A stretch of 32,491 nucleotides of DNA from Streptomyces turgidiscabies Car8 (GTDB taxonomy: Bacteria; Actinomycetota; Actinomycetes; Streptomycetales; Streptomycetaceae): assembly GCF_000331005.1 (NCBI RefSeq), contig NZ_AEJB01000511.1, forward strand, positions 1 through 32,491. The letters are read 5' to 3'. Below, piece after piece: positions 14,584-21,924 of the stretch; positions within the stretch are counted from its first letter, which is position 1, and every line of letters starts with the position of its first letter. Under the pieces are notes generated by a model that did not search any database, was not told the DNA's origin, and saw only the letters and a program-made list of their open reading frames with translations. Position numbers and translations under genes: made by a program.

Positions 14584-16290
14584 ATGGCCGCCGAACTCAC
14601 CGCGCACCAGCTGATCGCCCAGCACCGGCCCACCCTCGACCAGGCGCTGGAAGCGATCCGCACGCGCGCGTACTGGTCCCCGCACCCCGAACACCCCAAG
14701 GCGTACGGGGAGGACGGCAGCCTGGACCTGGCCGCCGGAAAGGCCGCCTTCGACGCCGTCCTGAACACCCGCCTCGACCTGGACCAGCCCGGCACGGACG
14801 ACTGGGTGGGCGGCGAGGTGTCCCCGTACGGCATCGCGCTCGGCGTCACCTACCCGCACGCGGACGTCGACGTGCTGCTGCCCGCCATGAAGGCCGGTCA
14901 GGGCGCCTGGCGCGACGCGGGCGCGGAGGTCCGCGCGATGGTCTGCCTGGAGATCCTGAAGCGGATCAGCGGCCGGACGCACGAGTTCGCGCACGCGGTC
15001 ATGCACACCAGCGGCCAGGCCTTCATGATGGCGTTCCAGGCGGGCGGCCCGCACGCCCAGGACCGCGGCCTGGAAGCGGTGGCCTACGCCTACGCGGAGC
15101 AGGTCCGCACCCCCGGCACCGCGGAGTGGTCCAAGCCCCAGGGCAAGCGCGATCCGCTGGCCCTCACGAAGGAGTTCACGCCGGTCCCGCGTGGCATCGC
15201 CCTCCTCGTCGGCTGCAACACCTTCCCCACGTGGAACGGCTACCCGGGCCTCTTCGCCTCCCTGGCCACGGGCAACGCGGTCCTCGTGAAGCCCCACCCG
15301 CGCGCGGTACTGCCGCTCGCCCTGAGCGTCTCCGTCGCGCGCGAGGTGCTGACGGAGGCCGGCTTCGACCCGAACCTGGTGGCGCTGGCGGCCGAGCGGC
15401 CCGGCGAGGGCATCGCCAAGACCCTGGCGACCCGCCCTGAGATCCGCATCATCGACTACACGGGCTCGACGTCGTTCGGCGACTGGCTGGAGGCCAACGC
15501 CCGCCAGGCGCAGGTCTACACGGAGAAGGCCGGCGTCAACACGGTGATCGTGGAGTCGACCGACAACTACAAGGGCATGCTGTCGAACCTCGCCTTCGCC
15601 CTCTCCCTGTACAGCGGCCAGATGTGCACCACCCCGCAGAACCTCCTCATCCCCCGTGACGGCATCCGTACGGAGGAGGGCCACAAGTCGTACGACGAGG
15701 TGGTCACCGGTCTCGCCGCCGCGGTGGGCGGGCTCCTGGGCGACGACGCGCGTGCGAACGGGCTGCTGGGCGCGATCGTCAACCCCGATGTGAAGGCCCG
15801 TCTGGAGGCGGCGGCCGGGCTCGGCGAGGTCGCCCTGGCCTCACGGGAGATCGTGAACCCGGACTTCCCCGAAGCGGTGGTCCGTACGCCCGTCCTCGTG
15901 AAGCTGGACGGCGCACGGAAGTACTGGGACGGGGCGGACTCCGACGCCGCCTACATGAGCGAGTGCTTCGGGCCGGTCTCCTTCGCCGTCGCGGTCGACT
16001 CGGCGGCGGACGCCGTGGACCTGCTGCGGCGGACGATCCGCGACAAGGGCGCGATGACGGTCGGCGCGTACACGACCGACCCTGAGTTCGAACAGGGCAT
16101 CCAGGAGGCATGCCTGGAGGAGTGCGCCCAGCTGTCGCTGAACCTGACCGGCGGGGTGTACGTCAACCAGACGGCCGCCTTCTCCGACTTCCACGGCTCG
16201 GGCGGCAACCCTGCGGCGAACGCGGCGCTGTGCGACGGCGCGTTCGTGGCGAACCGCTTCCGGGTGGTCGAGGTCCGCCGCCAGGCCTAG
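14584..16290 (+). CDS. paaN: PaaN, phenylacetate-pathway aldehyde dehydrogenase
   Basis: A 568-residue aldehyde dehydrogenase of the PaaN type. It lacks the C-terminal hydratase domain of the E. coli PaaZ fusion and is known from actinobacterial genomes. In phenylacetate degradation the enzyme oxidises the ring-opened semialdehyde CoA ester. Motifs include TGSTSFGDWLEANA, the general-base region YTEKAGVN (Glu314) and the nucleophile Cys348 in SGQMCTTPQNLLIP. The ATG at 14584 (MAAELTAHQLIAQHRPTLD) is preceded by GAGGAG at about 11 bases. The gene is divergent from the HAD-TetR pair, so the three probably share control by the operator at 14491-14504. It converges on the methyltransferase gene with an 8-bp gap. 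Confidence 0.9.
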   Translation: MAAELTAHQLIAQHRPTLDQALEAIRTRAYWSPHPEHPKAYGEDGSLDLAAGKAAFDAVLNTRLDLDQPGTDDWVGGEVSPYGIALGVTYPHADVDVLLPAMKAGQGAWRDAGAEVRAMVCLEILKRISGRTHEFAHAVMHTSGQAFMMAFQAGGPHAQDRGLEAVAYAYAEQVRTPGTAEWSKPQGKRDPLALTKEFTPVPRGIALLVGCNTFPTWNGYPGLFASLATGNAVLVKPHPRAVLPLALSVSVAREVLTEAGFDPNLVALAAERPGEGIAKTLATRPEIRIIDYTGSTSFGDWLEANARQAQVYTEKAGVNTVIVESTDNYKGMLSNLAFALSLYSGQMCTTPQNLLIPRDGIRTEEGHKSYDEVVTGLAAAVGGLLGDDARANGLLGAIVNPDVKARLEAAAGLGEVALASREIVNPDFPEAVVRTPVLVKLDGARKYWDGADSDAAYMSECFGPVSFAVAVDSAADAVDLLRRTIRDKGAMTVGAYTTDPEFEQGIQEACLEECAQLSLNLTGGVYVNQTAAFSDFHGSGGNPAANAALCDGAFVANRFRVVEVRRQA

Positions 16291-16298
16291 AAGCAGGC

Positions 16299-17072
16299 TC
16301 AGAGGGTCCCGTCACCGGTGACGCTCCAGTGGTACAGCGTCATGGCCACGCTGGTCGCGAGGTTGTAGCTGGACACCTGGGGACGCATCGGGAGCGACAC
16401 CAGGTGGTCGGCCCGCGCGCGTAGCTCGGGCGACAGCCCGCTGCGCTCGGAGCCGAAGGCGAGGACGGCGTCGTCCGGGAGCTTCAGCCCCCGGATGTCG
16501 TCGCCCTCCGGGTCGAGCGCGAACACCGGCCCGGCCGGCAGTTCGGCCACGGCGAGGCGCTCCACGGCGGTCGCGAAGTGCAGCCCCGCCCCGGCGCGTA
16601 CGACGGTGGGGTGCCAGGGGTCGAGCGTCCCGGTGGTGACGACCCCGGTCGCGCCGAACCCGGCGGCGAGCCTGATCACGGCCCCGGCGTTCCCGAGGTT
16701 GCGCGGGTTGTCGAGGACGACGACGGGCGCGGTCCGGGGCGAGCGCGCGACCGCCTCCAGGTTGCCCTCGCGGGAGGGCCGTACGGCGAGGGCGGCCACC
16801 GCGGTGGGGTGCGGACGCGGCACGAGAGAGGTGTACGTCGCCTCCGGGACCTCGGTCAGGAGGGCGTCCAGGGTGTCCCGTACGTCCGGAGCCAGCTGGC
16901 CGGCGAGTTCCAGGGTCGCCCGCCGGTCGGTGGTCACGGCCAGCGGGATCCGCGCGCCGAAGCGGACGGCGTGCTTGAGGGCGTGGAAGCCGTCGAGCAG
17001 GACGCAAGCGCCGGCGAGCCGGTGCCAGTCGCCCACCGGATCATCCGCCGACTTCGTCGCCTTGTCCGTCAT
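16299..17072 (-). CDS. SpoU/TrmH-family RNA 2'-O-ribose methyltransferase
   Basis: A 257-residue SPOUT-class methyltransferase that methylates ribose in rRNA or tRNA using S-adenosylmethionine bound in a trefoil knot. All three family motifs are present: motif 1 NPRNLGNAGAVIR, motif 2 LAFGSERSGLS and motif 3 LPMRPQVSSYNLATSVAMTL. The N-terminal half, with the usual substrate-binding region (ACVLLDGFHALKHAVRFG), is divergent. The ATG at 17070-17072 overlaps the stop of the HTTM gene (ATGA), making it the last gene of a DUF5819-HTTM-SpoU operon. The RNA target cannot be deduced. The operon link to a membrane carboxylase-like protein is unexplained. Confidence 0.93.
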   Translation of the reverse strand: MTDKATKSADDPVGDWHRLAGACVLLDGFHALKHAVRFGARIPLAVTTDRRATLELAGQLAPDVRDTLDALLTEVPEATYTSLVPRPHPTAVAALAVRPSREGNLEAVARSPRTAPVVVLDNPRNLGNAGAVIRLAAGFGATGVVTTGTLDPWHPTVVRAGAGLHFATAVERLAVAELPAGPVFALDPEGDDIRGLKLPDDAVLAFGSERSGLSPELRARADHLVSLPMRPQVSSYNLATSVAMTLYHWSVTGDGTL

Positions 17073-18322
17073 GCCGTGAAGCCTACGTGCGGTGGTTCCG
17101 CCGTCTCGTCCGCCGCAGTCTCGTCGGCCGCCCTGGCCGTGCGCCGGCCCGGCGCGAAGCGTCCGTCGCCCGGCAGCCGGGCGAGCAGCCGCACGCGCGC
17201 GCGTGCCGCCCCGTCCCCGAGGCGTCGCAGGAACGAGGTCGGCAGGAACACGGCGTCCGCGGCGATCATCGCGAGCGAGAAGAAGGGCAGCCCGAGGACG
17301 ACGGCGATCACGGCGTGCTCGGTCATCATCACGGCCAGCAGGACGTTCTTGACGCGCCGGTTGAAGAGCGTGAACGGGAAGGCGACCTGCACGGCCACCG
17401 TCCCGTACGTCACCAGCATCACCATCGTGCCGCTCGACGACATCAGGTCGGAGAGCGCCGGCCACGGGGAGAAGTAGTCGAGGTGGAGCGGGTAGTAGAC
17501 GGCGGTGCCGTCCTGCCAGCGCGAGCCCTGGATCTTGTACCAGCCGGCCGTCGCGTAGATCAGACAGGCCTCGGCCATGATCACGAAGAGGGCCGCGTTG
17601 TGCACGACGTTGCCGACGATGTCGAGGAGCATCCGCGGCTCGCCGCCCCGCTCCCGGCGCGCCACGGCCCACCACACGGCCTGCGCCAGCCACATGCCCC
17701 AGAGGATCACCGGGACCATCGGGTCACCGTCGAGCTTTCCGGCCACCGTACCGGCGACGAGGAACACCCCGAGGACGGCCCAGAGGACCGGGCCCGCGCG
17801 GTCGGGTGGGGCATCGAAGAGCACGCGCGCGCGTGCCTTGCGGGCACGCCGGGCGTCCAGGGACCACACCAGCCCGCAGCGCGTGAACACCAGGTAGAGG
17901 GACATGAGGTGCAGGACGTTGTCGCCGCCGTCACCGACGAAGATGCTGCGGTTCTGGAGCGAGAGCACGCCGACCATGAAGAGCACGGAGAGGGTGCGGG
18001 TGCGCCAGCCGAGCAGGAGAAGGAGACCGGTGAGCACGGCGAGCGCGTAGACGAGCTCGAACCAGACGTCGCTGCCGGACCACATGAGCACGGTGAACGC
18101 GCCGTTGTCCGCGATGAGCTGCTGGGCGAGGTCCCAGCTCCAGGGGCCGTCGGGGCCGTACAGCTCCTGCCGGTGCGGGAACTCGCGCAGCAGGAACAGC
18201 AGCCAGGTCGCCGAGAAACCGATCCGGACGACGGCGGTCTGGTAGGGACCCAGCGCGGTCTCGGTGACCCGGCCGATGCCCCGGGACAGCGAGCGCGAGG
18301 CAGCGGGGACGAGGCGGGTCAT
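17069..18322 (-). CDS. HTTM-domain membrane protein (vitamin K-dependent carboxylase-like)
   Basis: A 417-residue polytopic membrane protein with many hydrophobic segments, for example VVRIGFSATWLLFLLREF and LVYALAVLTGLLLLLGWRTR. Features typical of the HTTM family, related to vitamin K-dependent gamma-carboxylase, are the early motif ELYGPDGPWSWDLAQQL, DNVLHLMSLYLVFT, and AGWYKIQGSRWQDGTAVYYP. The catalytic chemistry of bacterial HTTM proteins is mostly unknown. The soluble C-terminal domain of animal carboxylases is missing, and the C-terminus is a short Arg/Ala/Glu-rich tail. The ATG at 18320-18322 overlaps the DUF5819 stop and the stop overlaps the methyltransferase start, so all three are coupled. 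Two identical 16-bp CG-alternating palindromes lie inside the gene (17191-17206, 17821-17836). Confidence 0.88.
   Translation of the reverse strand: MTRLVPAASRSLSRGIGRVTETALGPYQTAVVRIGFSATWLLFLLREFPHRQELYGPDGPWSWDLAQQLIADNGAFTVLMWSGSDVWFELVYALAVLTGLLLLLGWRTRTLSVLFMVGVLSLQNRSIFVGDGGDNVLHLMSLYLVFTRCGLVWSLDARRARKARARVLFDAPPDRAGPVLWAVLGVFLVAGTVAGKLDGDPMVPVILWGMWLAQAVWWAVARRERGGEPRMLLDIVGNVVHNAALFVIMAEACLIYATAGWYKIQGSRWQDGTAVYYPLHLDYFSPWPALSDLMSSSGTMVMLVTYGTVAVQVAFPFTLFNRRVKNVLLAVMMTEHAVIAVVLGLPFFSLAMIAADAVFLPTSFLRRLGDGAARARVRLLARLPGDGRFAPGRRTARAADETAADETAEPPHVGFTA
17191..17206. repeat. 16-bp CG-alternating palindrome, copy 1 in HTTM gene
   Basis: GCACGCGCGCGCGTGC. An identical copy lies at 17821-17836 and a 14-bp version at 8717-8730 in bkdC. 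It may reflect Ala-Arg codon runs (ARAR) as much as a true element. Confidence 0.45.
17821..17836. repeat. 16-bp CG-alternating palindrome, copy 2 in HTTM gene
   Basis: Identical to 17191-17206. Both copies encode Ala-Arg-Ala-Arg in loops of the HTTM protein. Confidence 0.45.
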
Positions 18323-19152
18323 GAGCCGTCCGCCTTCGTCTTGGCGGCCGGGCCCGCCGCCTCGGCGGGCGCCTCGTCGTCGGGGACGGTCCACCAGGGC
18401 AGTACGCGGTACGTGGGCTTGTCGGGCACCTGTTCCTGGCTCCACTCGGGCGGTCGGACGTTGGTACTGCGGGAGCGGACCTGGACCCGGTCGATCGTGC
18501 CGCCGGGCCCGGCGGCGTCCTCACGGTCCAGGCGCAGGACGACGATGCGGCGCATATACCGCTCGGCCAGGACGCCGTGCAGGCCCGAGGGACGGTTCTG
18601 CGCGTCGTGCGAGGCGAGCAGGAAGTCCCAGGCCCGGCGCAGCTCGTTCTGCTGGGTGTGGCTCGGCAGCAGGTTGCCGTCGATGGCCCTGCCGTCCAGT
18701 GCGGAGAGGTCGTACCAGCCGGTCGTCCGGGCCCCGCCGTCCGCCGTACGGACATCGGCTCGGACCTCGACCGCGACGTTCTGCTGCAGCGGGTTGGGGG
18801 CGAAGAGCTTCCAGTTCTGCTCGAACTCCGGGTAGATCCAGTCGTCGATCGCCCGGGAGTGCTCCTTCGAGACCGTGTTCGAGGGCGCGACGTGCAGAAA
18901 GACCATGCCGAGGTGGACACACGCGGCAACAGCGACGACCGCGACGGCCAGGGCGGCGCCGATCTGGTACGGCAGCGAGAGAGCCGCCAGCGCCGTGCGG
19001 GGAGCTTCCCCGGAGGCGAGGTGAGATGCGGCGCCCTCGTCCGGCGGCCCGGCCCCGGGCGGTGGCTGGGGGCCGTCGGACGGAGGCCCCTCCGCCTCGC
19101 CGGGCTCGTCGCGCCCGTGCCCGGCGTCCGGGCCTGCCTCGTACGCGTCCAT
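18319..19152 (-). CDS. DUF5819-family membrane-anchored protein
   Basis: A 277-residue protein. An acidic Gly/Pro-rich cytoplasmic N-terminus (about 1-55) precedes one transmembrane helix at about 62-88. An extracytoplasmic domain follows with the conserved-looking motif PEFEQNWKLFAPNPLQQN (about 108-125). A similar motif is often seen in proteins paired with HTTM carboxylase-like partners. The rest is a mixed alpha/beta domain with no catalytic motif I can name. The start MDAYEAGPD (19150-19152) is chosen at the first credible ATG; the ribosome site GGGGCGGA is weak. The stop overlaps the HTTM start (ATGA), suggesting the two act together, perhaps with this protein as substrate or subunit of the HTTM protein. 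Confidence 0.85.
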   Translation of the reverse strand: MDAYEAGPDAGHGRDEPGEAEGPPSDGPQPPPGAGPPDEGAASHLASGEAPRTALAALSLPYQIGAALAVAVVAVAACVHLGMVFLHVAPSNTVSKEHSRAIDDWIYPEFEQNWKLFAPNPLQQNVAVEVRADVRTADGGARTTGWYDLSALDGRAIDGNLLPSHTQQNELRRAWDFLLASHDAQNRPSGLHGVLAERYMRRIVVLRLDREDAAGPGGTIDRVQVRSRSTNVRPPEWSQEQVPDKPTYRVLPWWTVPDDEAPAEAAGPAAKTKADGS

Positions 19153-19315
19153 TCCGCCCCGTCTCCCGATACCCGGTCCCACCGCACCCGCCGGCCCACG
19201 CGCACCACGACACGGCATGCGCACGGGCACGGTACTCAGGCCCACCCGCCCAGCACAGCCCCCTCCGCACACCCGTGCGACCGATGGACAGTGCCCGCAC
19301 GGCCCGTCCCAGAAG

Positions 19316-19324
19316 TTGTCCACA
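19316..19324 (+). other. DnaA-box-like TTGTCCACA (acyl-CoA dehydrogenase promoter)
   Basis: A perfect match to the Streptomyces DnaA-box consensus, 45 bp upstream of operator-like site C. It has the same order and orientation relative to the downstream catabolic gene as at bkdA and paaN. Confidence 0.5.
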
Positions 19325-19369
19325 GCCGTTGACACCCTACGGCCCACCCCGGACGATCGACTCGGACAA

Positions 19370-19383
19370 ACCGAACGATCGGT
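19370..19383. promoter_or_regulatory. Candidate TetR operator, site C (acyl-CoA dehydrogenase promoter)
   Basis: ACCGAACGATCGGT is the exact reverse complement of site B (14491-14504). It lies about 120 bp upstream of the acyl-CoA dehydrogenase start. The perfect match across 5 kb supports a shared regulator. Confidence 0.6.
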
Positions 19384-19424
19384 CGCTGCCGCACACCCTC
19401 CCGGCCTCACCCGTTCCCTTCTTC

Positions 19425-19438
19425 TAGAACCTGTTCTA
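19425..19438. promoter_or_regulatory. KstR-like operator TAGAACCTGTTCTA
   Basis: A 14-bp palindrome with 6-bp arms, 65 bp before the acyl-CoA dehydrogenase start. It fits the KstR consensus TnnAACnnGTTnnA, known from cholesterol and fatty-acid gene control in mycobacteria and rhodococci, at every defined position. It partly overlaps a possible -10 (TATCTT, 19437-19442), so a bound repressor would block the promoter. The regulator is not encoded in this window. Confidence 0.6.
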
Positions 19439-19503
19439 TCTTGACGCCCCGTCAGGTAACCCCCGTCAGATCACCCGCCCCCCCTTGCCGAGAGGACAGC
19501 ACC

Positions 19504-20652
19504 GTGGACTTCAGGTTCAGTGAGGAGCAGCAGGCGGCGGTCGAGGCGGCCCGAGCGGTGTTCGGCGGGGTCGCGCCGGACACGGTGCCCAGTCCGTCAC
19601 TCGTCCCGGGGGCCGTCGCGGACGACTTCGACCGGGCACTGTGGGCGAGCCTCGCCGGCGCGGATCTGCTGAGCCTCCTGCTCACCGAGGAGTTCGGCGG
19701 GGCCGGTCTCGACGCCATCGCCCTGTGCCTCGTCCTGCGCGAGTCCGCGAAGGTACTGGCCAGGGTGCCCCTGCTGGAGAACTGCGCCGCGGCCGCGGCC
19801 GTACAGGCGTACGGGAGCGGGGAGTTGCGGGACGAGGTACTGCGCCGCACCGGGACCGGCGAACTCGTGCTCTCCGTCGCCGCGCACGGCCGTACCGGCC
19901 ACGACCCCGCCGAACTCGCCGTGACCGCGAGCCGGGACGGCGACCTCTGGGTGCTCGACGGGATACAGACGGCGGTGCCCTGGGCGCACAACGCCGACTT
20001 CGTCCTCGTCCCCGCGCGCACGAGCGCCGACCGGACCGTCCTCGCCCTCGTCCCCCGCGCCCCCGAAGGCGTCCCGCTCGACGGCGTCCACCTCGCCGAG
20101 CAGATATCCACCGCCGGAGAGCGACTCGGCGAACTGCGCCTGGACTCCGTGCGGCTGCCCGGCCGGTACGTCCTCGACGCCGACGGCGCCTGGCCGTGGC
20201 TGCGCGATCTCCTGACCGTCGGCACCTGCGCGCAGACGCTCGGACTGGGGACCGCGGTACTGGGCATGACCAGCGACTACACCGGCAAGCGAGTGCAGTT
20301 CGGGCATCCCCTGGCAACGTTCCAGGCCGTCGCCGTCCAGGCCGCCGACCGGTACATCGACCTGCGCGCGATGGAGGCCACGCTGTGGCAGGCCGCGTGG
20401 CGCATCAGCACGGGGGCCGGAGGCGCGCTGCCCGTCTCCGGGGACGTGGCCGTCGCCAAGATCTGGGCCTCGGAAGGCGTACGGAGGGTCGTACAGACCG
20501 CGCAGCACCTGCACGGCGGCTTCGGCGCCGACACCGACTATCCGCTGCACCGGTACCACGCCTGGGCCAAACACCTGGAACTGTCGCTCGGCCCCGCCGC
20601 CGCCCACGAGGAGATGCTGGGAGACCTGCTCGCGGCCCACCAACTGGCCTGA
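19504..20652 (+). CDS. Acyl-CoA dehydrogenase-family protein lacking the canonical catalytic Glu
   Basis: A 382-residue flavoprotein-fold protein of the acyl-CoA dehydrogenase family. The N-terminal helical domain begins VDFRFSEEQQAAVEAARAVF; a beta domain lies in the middle; the C-terminal helical domain has QTAQHLHGGFGADTDYPLHR. By eye-alignment to medium-chain enzymes (AKIYQIYEGT), the segment AKHLELSLGP puts Leu362 where the catalytic Glu sits. This resembles non-catalytic or beta subunits of heteromeric FadE enzymes in actinobacteria, so it may need a partner or use another residue. GTG 19504 follows GAGAGGA and is preferred over an in-frame upstream ATG with no family homology. The promoter carries both site C and a KstR-like box. 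Confidence 0.88.
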   Translation: MDFRFSEEQQAAVEAARAVFGGVAPDTVPSPSLVPGAVADDFDRALWASLAGADLLSLLLTEEFGGAGLDAIALCLVLRESAKVLARVPLLENCAAAAAVQAYGSGELRDEVLRRTGTGELVLSVAAHGRTGHDPAELAVTASRDGDLWVLDGIQTAVPWAHNADFVLVPARTSADRTVLALVPRAPEGVPLDGVHLAEQISTAGERLGELRLDSVRLPGRYVLDADGAWPWLRDLLTVGTCAQTLGLGTAVLGMTSDYTGKRVQFGHPLATFQAVAVQAADRYIDLRAMEATLWQAAWRISTGAGGALPVSGDVAVAKIWASEGVRRVVQTAQHLHGGFGADTDYPLHRYHAWAKHLELSLGPAAAHEEMLGDLLAAHQLA

Positions 20653-20682
20653 AACGACCCCGGGGCCGTCAGGCGCGGGGAT

Positions 20683-21030
20683 TCAGGCGACGAAGCCCGG
20701 CGCACCCTCGTCCGTGACGACCGGGCGGCCCGCCGCCTCCCACACCTGCATACCGCCGTCGACGTTCACCGCGTCGATGCCCTGCTGGACCAGATAGTTC
20801 GTCACCTGGGCCGACCGGCCACCAGAACGGCAGATCACATTGACCCGGCCGTCCTGCGGCGCCGCCTCGGTCACCTCGCCGTAGCGGGCGACGAACTCAC
20901 TCATCGGGACGTGCAACGCCCCCTCGGCGTGCCCCGCCTGCCACTCCTCGTCCTCACGGACGTCCAGCAGGAAGTCGCCGTCCTTGAGGTCCGCGACCTC
21001 GACCGTGGGCACACCAGATCCAAAACGCAT
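20683..21030 (-). CDS. Single-domain rhodanese-like sulfurtransferase
   Basis: A 115-residue rhodanese-like domain with N-terminal VPTVEVADLKDGDFLLDVRE and the active-site loop ICRSGGRS. Cys67 is the expected persulfide carrier, and the six-residue loop CRSGGR suits sulfur substrates. GlpE-like single-domain proteins move sulfane sulfur in the cytoplasm. The start ATG at 21028-21030 lies 18 bp after the stop of the J-domain gene on the same strand, so they form an operon. It converges on the acyl-CoA dehydrogenase with a 30-bp gap. The partner is unknown. Confidence 0.93.
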   Translation of the reverse strand: MRFGSGVPTVEVADLKDGDFLLDVREDEEWQAGHAEGALHVPMSEFVARYGEVTEAAPQDGRVNVICRSGGRSAQVTNYLVQQGIDAVNVDGGMQVWEAAGRPVVTDEGAPGFVA

Positions 21031-21048
21031 GCCCCGACGATACCCAGG

Positions 21049-21924
21049 TCACCGACCGAGCAACGCCGCGAGCTCCGCCTCACGCTGCGACACCTGAGCC
21101 AGCAACTGCTCGGCGATCTCCTCCAGGAGACGGTCCGGGTCGTCCGGAGCGAGCTTCAGCATCGCGCCGATCGCCCCCTCCTCCAGCTCACGGGCGACCA
21201 GCGTGAGCAGCTCCTTGCGCTGGGAAAGCCACTCCAGGCGGGCGTACAGCTCCTCGCTGTGACTCGGCCGCCACTCCTCGGGCACCGGCCCGGCCGCCCA
21301 CTCCTCGGCCAGCTCCCGCAGCAGCACCTCGTCACCCCGCCCGTAGGCACTGTTGACCCGGGCGATGAACTCGTCGCGCCGCGCCCGCTCACCCTCGTCC
21401 TGCGCCAGGTCCGGGTGGGCCTTGCGGACCAGCTCGCGGTACAGCTTGCGGGCCTCGTCGCTCGGGCGGACCCGCTGCGGAGGCCGCACCGGCTGCTCGG
21501 TGAGCATCGCCGCCGCCTCCGGGAACAGCCCCTCCGAGTCCATCCAGCCGTGGAACAGCTCCTCGACACCCGGCATCGGCATGACCCGCGCCCGCGCCTC
21601 CTGCGCCGCTCGCACATCCTCGGGATCACCGCTGCGCGCGGCCTTCGCCTCGGCGATCTCCGCGTCCAGCTCGTCGAGGCGGGCGTACATCGGACCGAGC
21701 TTCTGATGGTGCAGCCGCGAGAAGTTCTCGACCTCGATACGGAAGGTCTCGACCGCGATCTCGTACTCGATGAGTGCCTGCTCCGCGACCCGCACGGCCC
21801 GCTCCAGCCGCTCCTCGGGCCGCGGCCCCTCAGCCGCGCCGGACGGCGCCTGCGCGTCAGGGCGCTCCCGCGGCCCTTCGGCGTCGGGCGCGGACGAGGA
21901 CTGCTCAGCTTCCGGGGTCGTCAC
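21049..21924 (-). CDS. J-domain-containing protein with coiled coil
   Basis: A 291-residue protein starting at GTG 21922-21924. A disordered acidic N-terminus (about 1-38) is followed by a helical, probably coiled-coil segment (about 38-112, LERAVRVAEQALIEYEIAVE). A J-domain at about 155-200 has the essential HPD motif (170-172) in KLYRELVRKAHPDLAQDE. A Glu/Leu-rich helical tail completes it. There is no Gly/Phe or zinc-finger region, so it is a class III (specialised) J-protein that would stimulate DnaK ATPase for particular clients. It lies just upstream of rhodanese on the same strand. The client is unknown, and the start codon is moderately certain. Confidence 0.85.
   Translation of the reverse strand: MTTPEAEQSSSAPDAEGPRERPDAQAPSGAAEGPRPEERLERAVRVAEQALIEYEIAVETFRIEVENFSRLHHQKLGPMYARLDELDAEIAEAKAARSGDPEDVRAAQEARARVMPMPGVEELFHGWMDSEGLFPEAAAMLTEQPVRPPQRVRPSDEARKLYRELVRKAHPDLAQDEGERARRDEFIARVNSAYGRGDEVLLRELAEEWAAGPVPEEWRPSHSEELYARLEWLSQRKELLTLVARELEEGAIGAMLKLAPDDPDRLLEEIAEQLLAQVSQREAELAALLGR

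Larger units (their letters stand above)
19153..19503. other. 351-bp divergent intergenic control region
   Basis: No gene is credible here. The region separates the DUF5819 operon (minus) from the acyl-CoA dehydrogenase (plus). It contains a perfect TTGTCCACA at 19316-19324, a TTGACA at 19329-19334 that could be a -35 element, operator-like site C at 19370-19383 and a KstR-like palindrome at 19425-19438. Bases 19153-19310 hold nothing I can identify. Confidence 0.7.

Noticed and set aside
16311..16322. GTCACCGGTGAC palindrome near the paaN/SpoU convergent ends
   Set aside because: It lies in the coding end of the methyltransferase gene, is short, has no loop or T-tract, and is explained by its codons.
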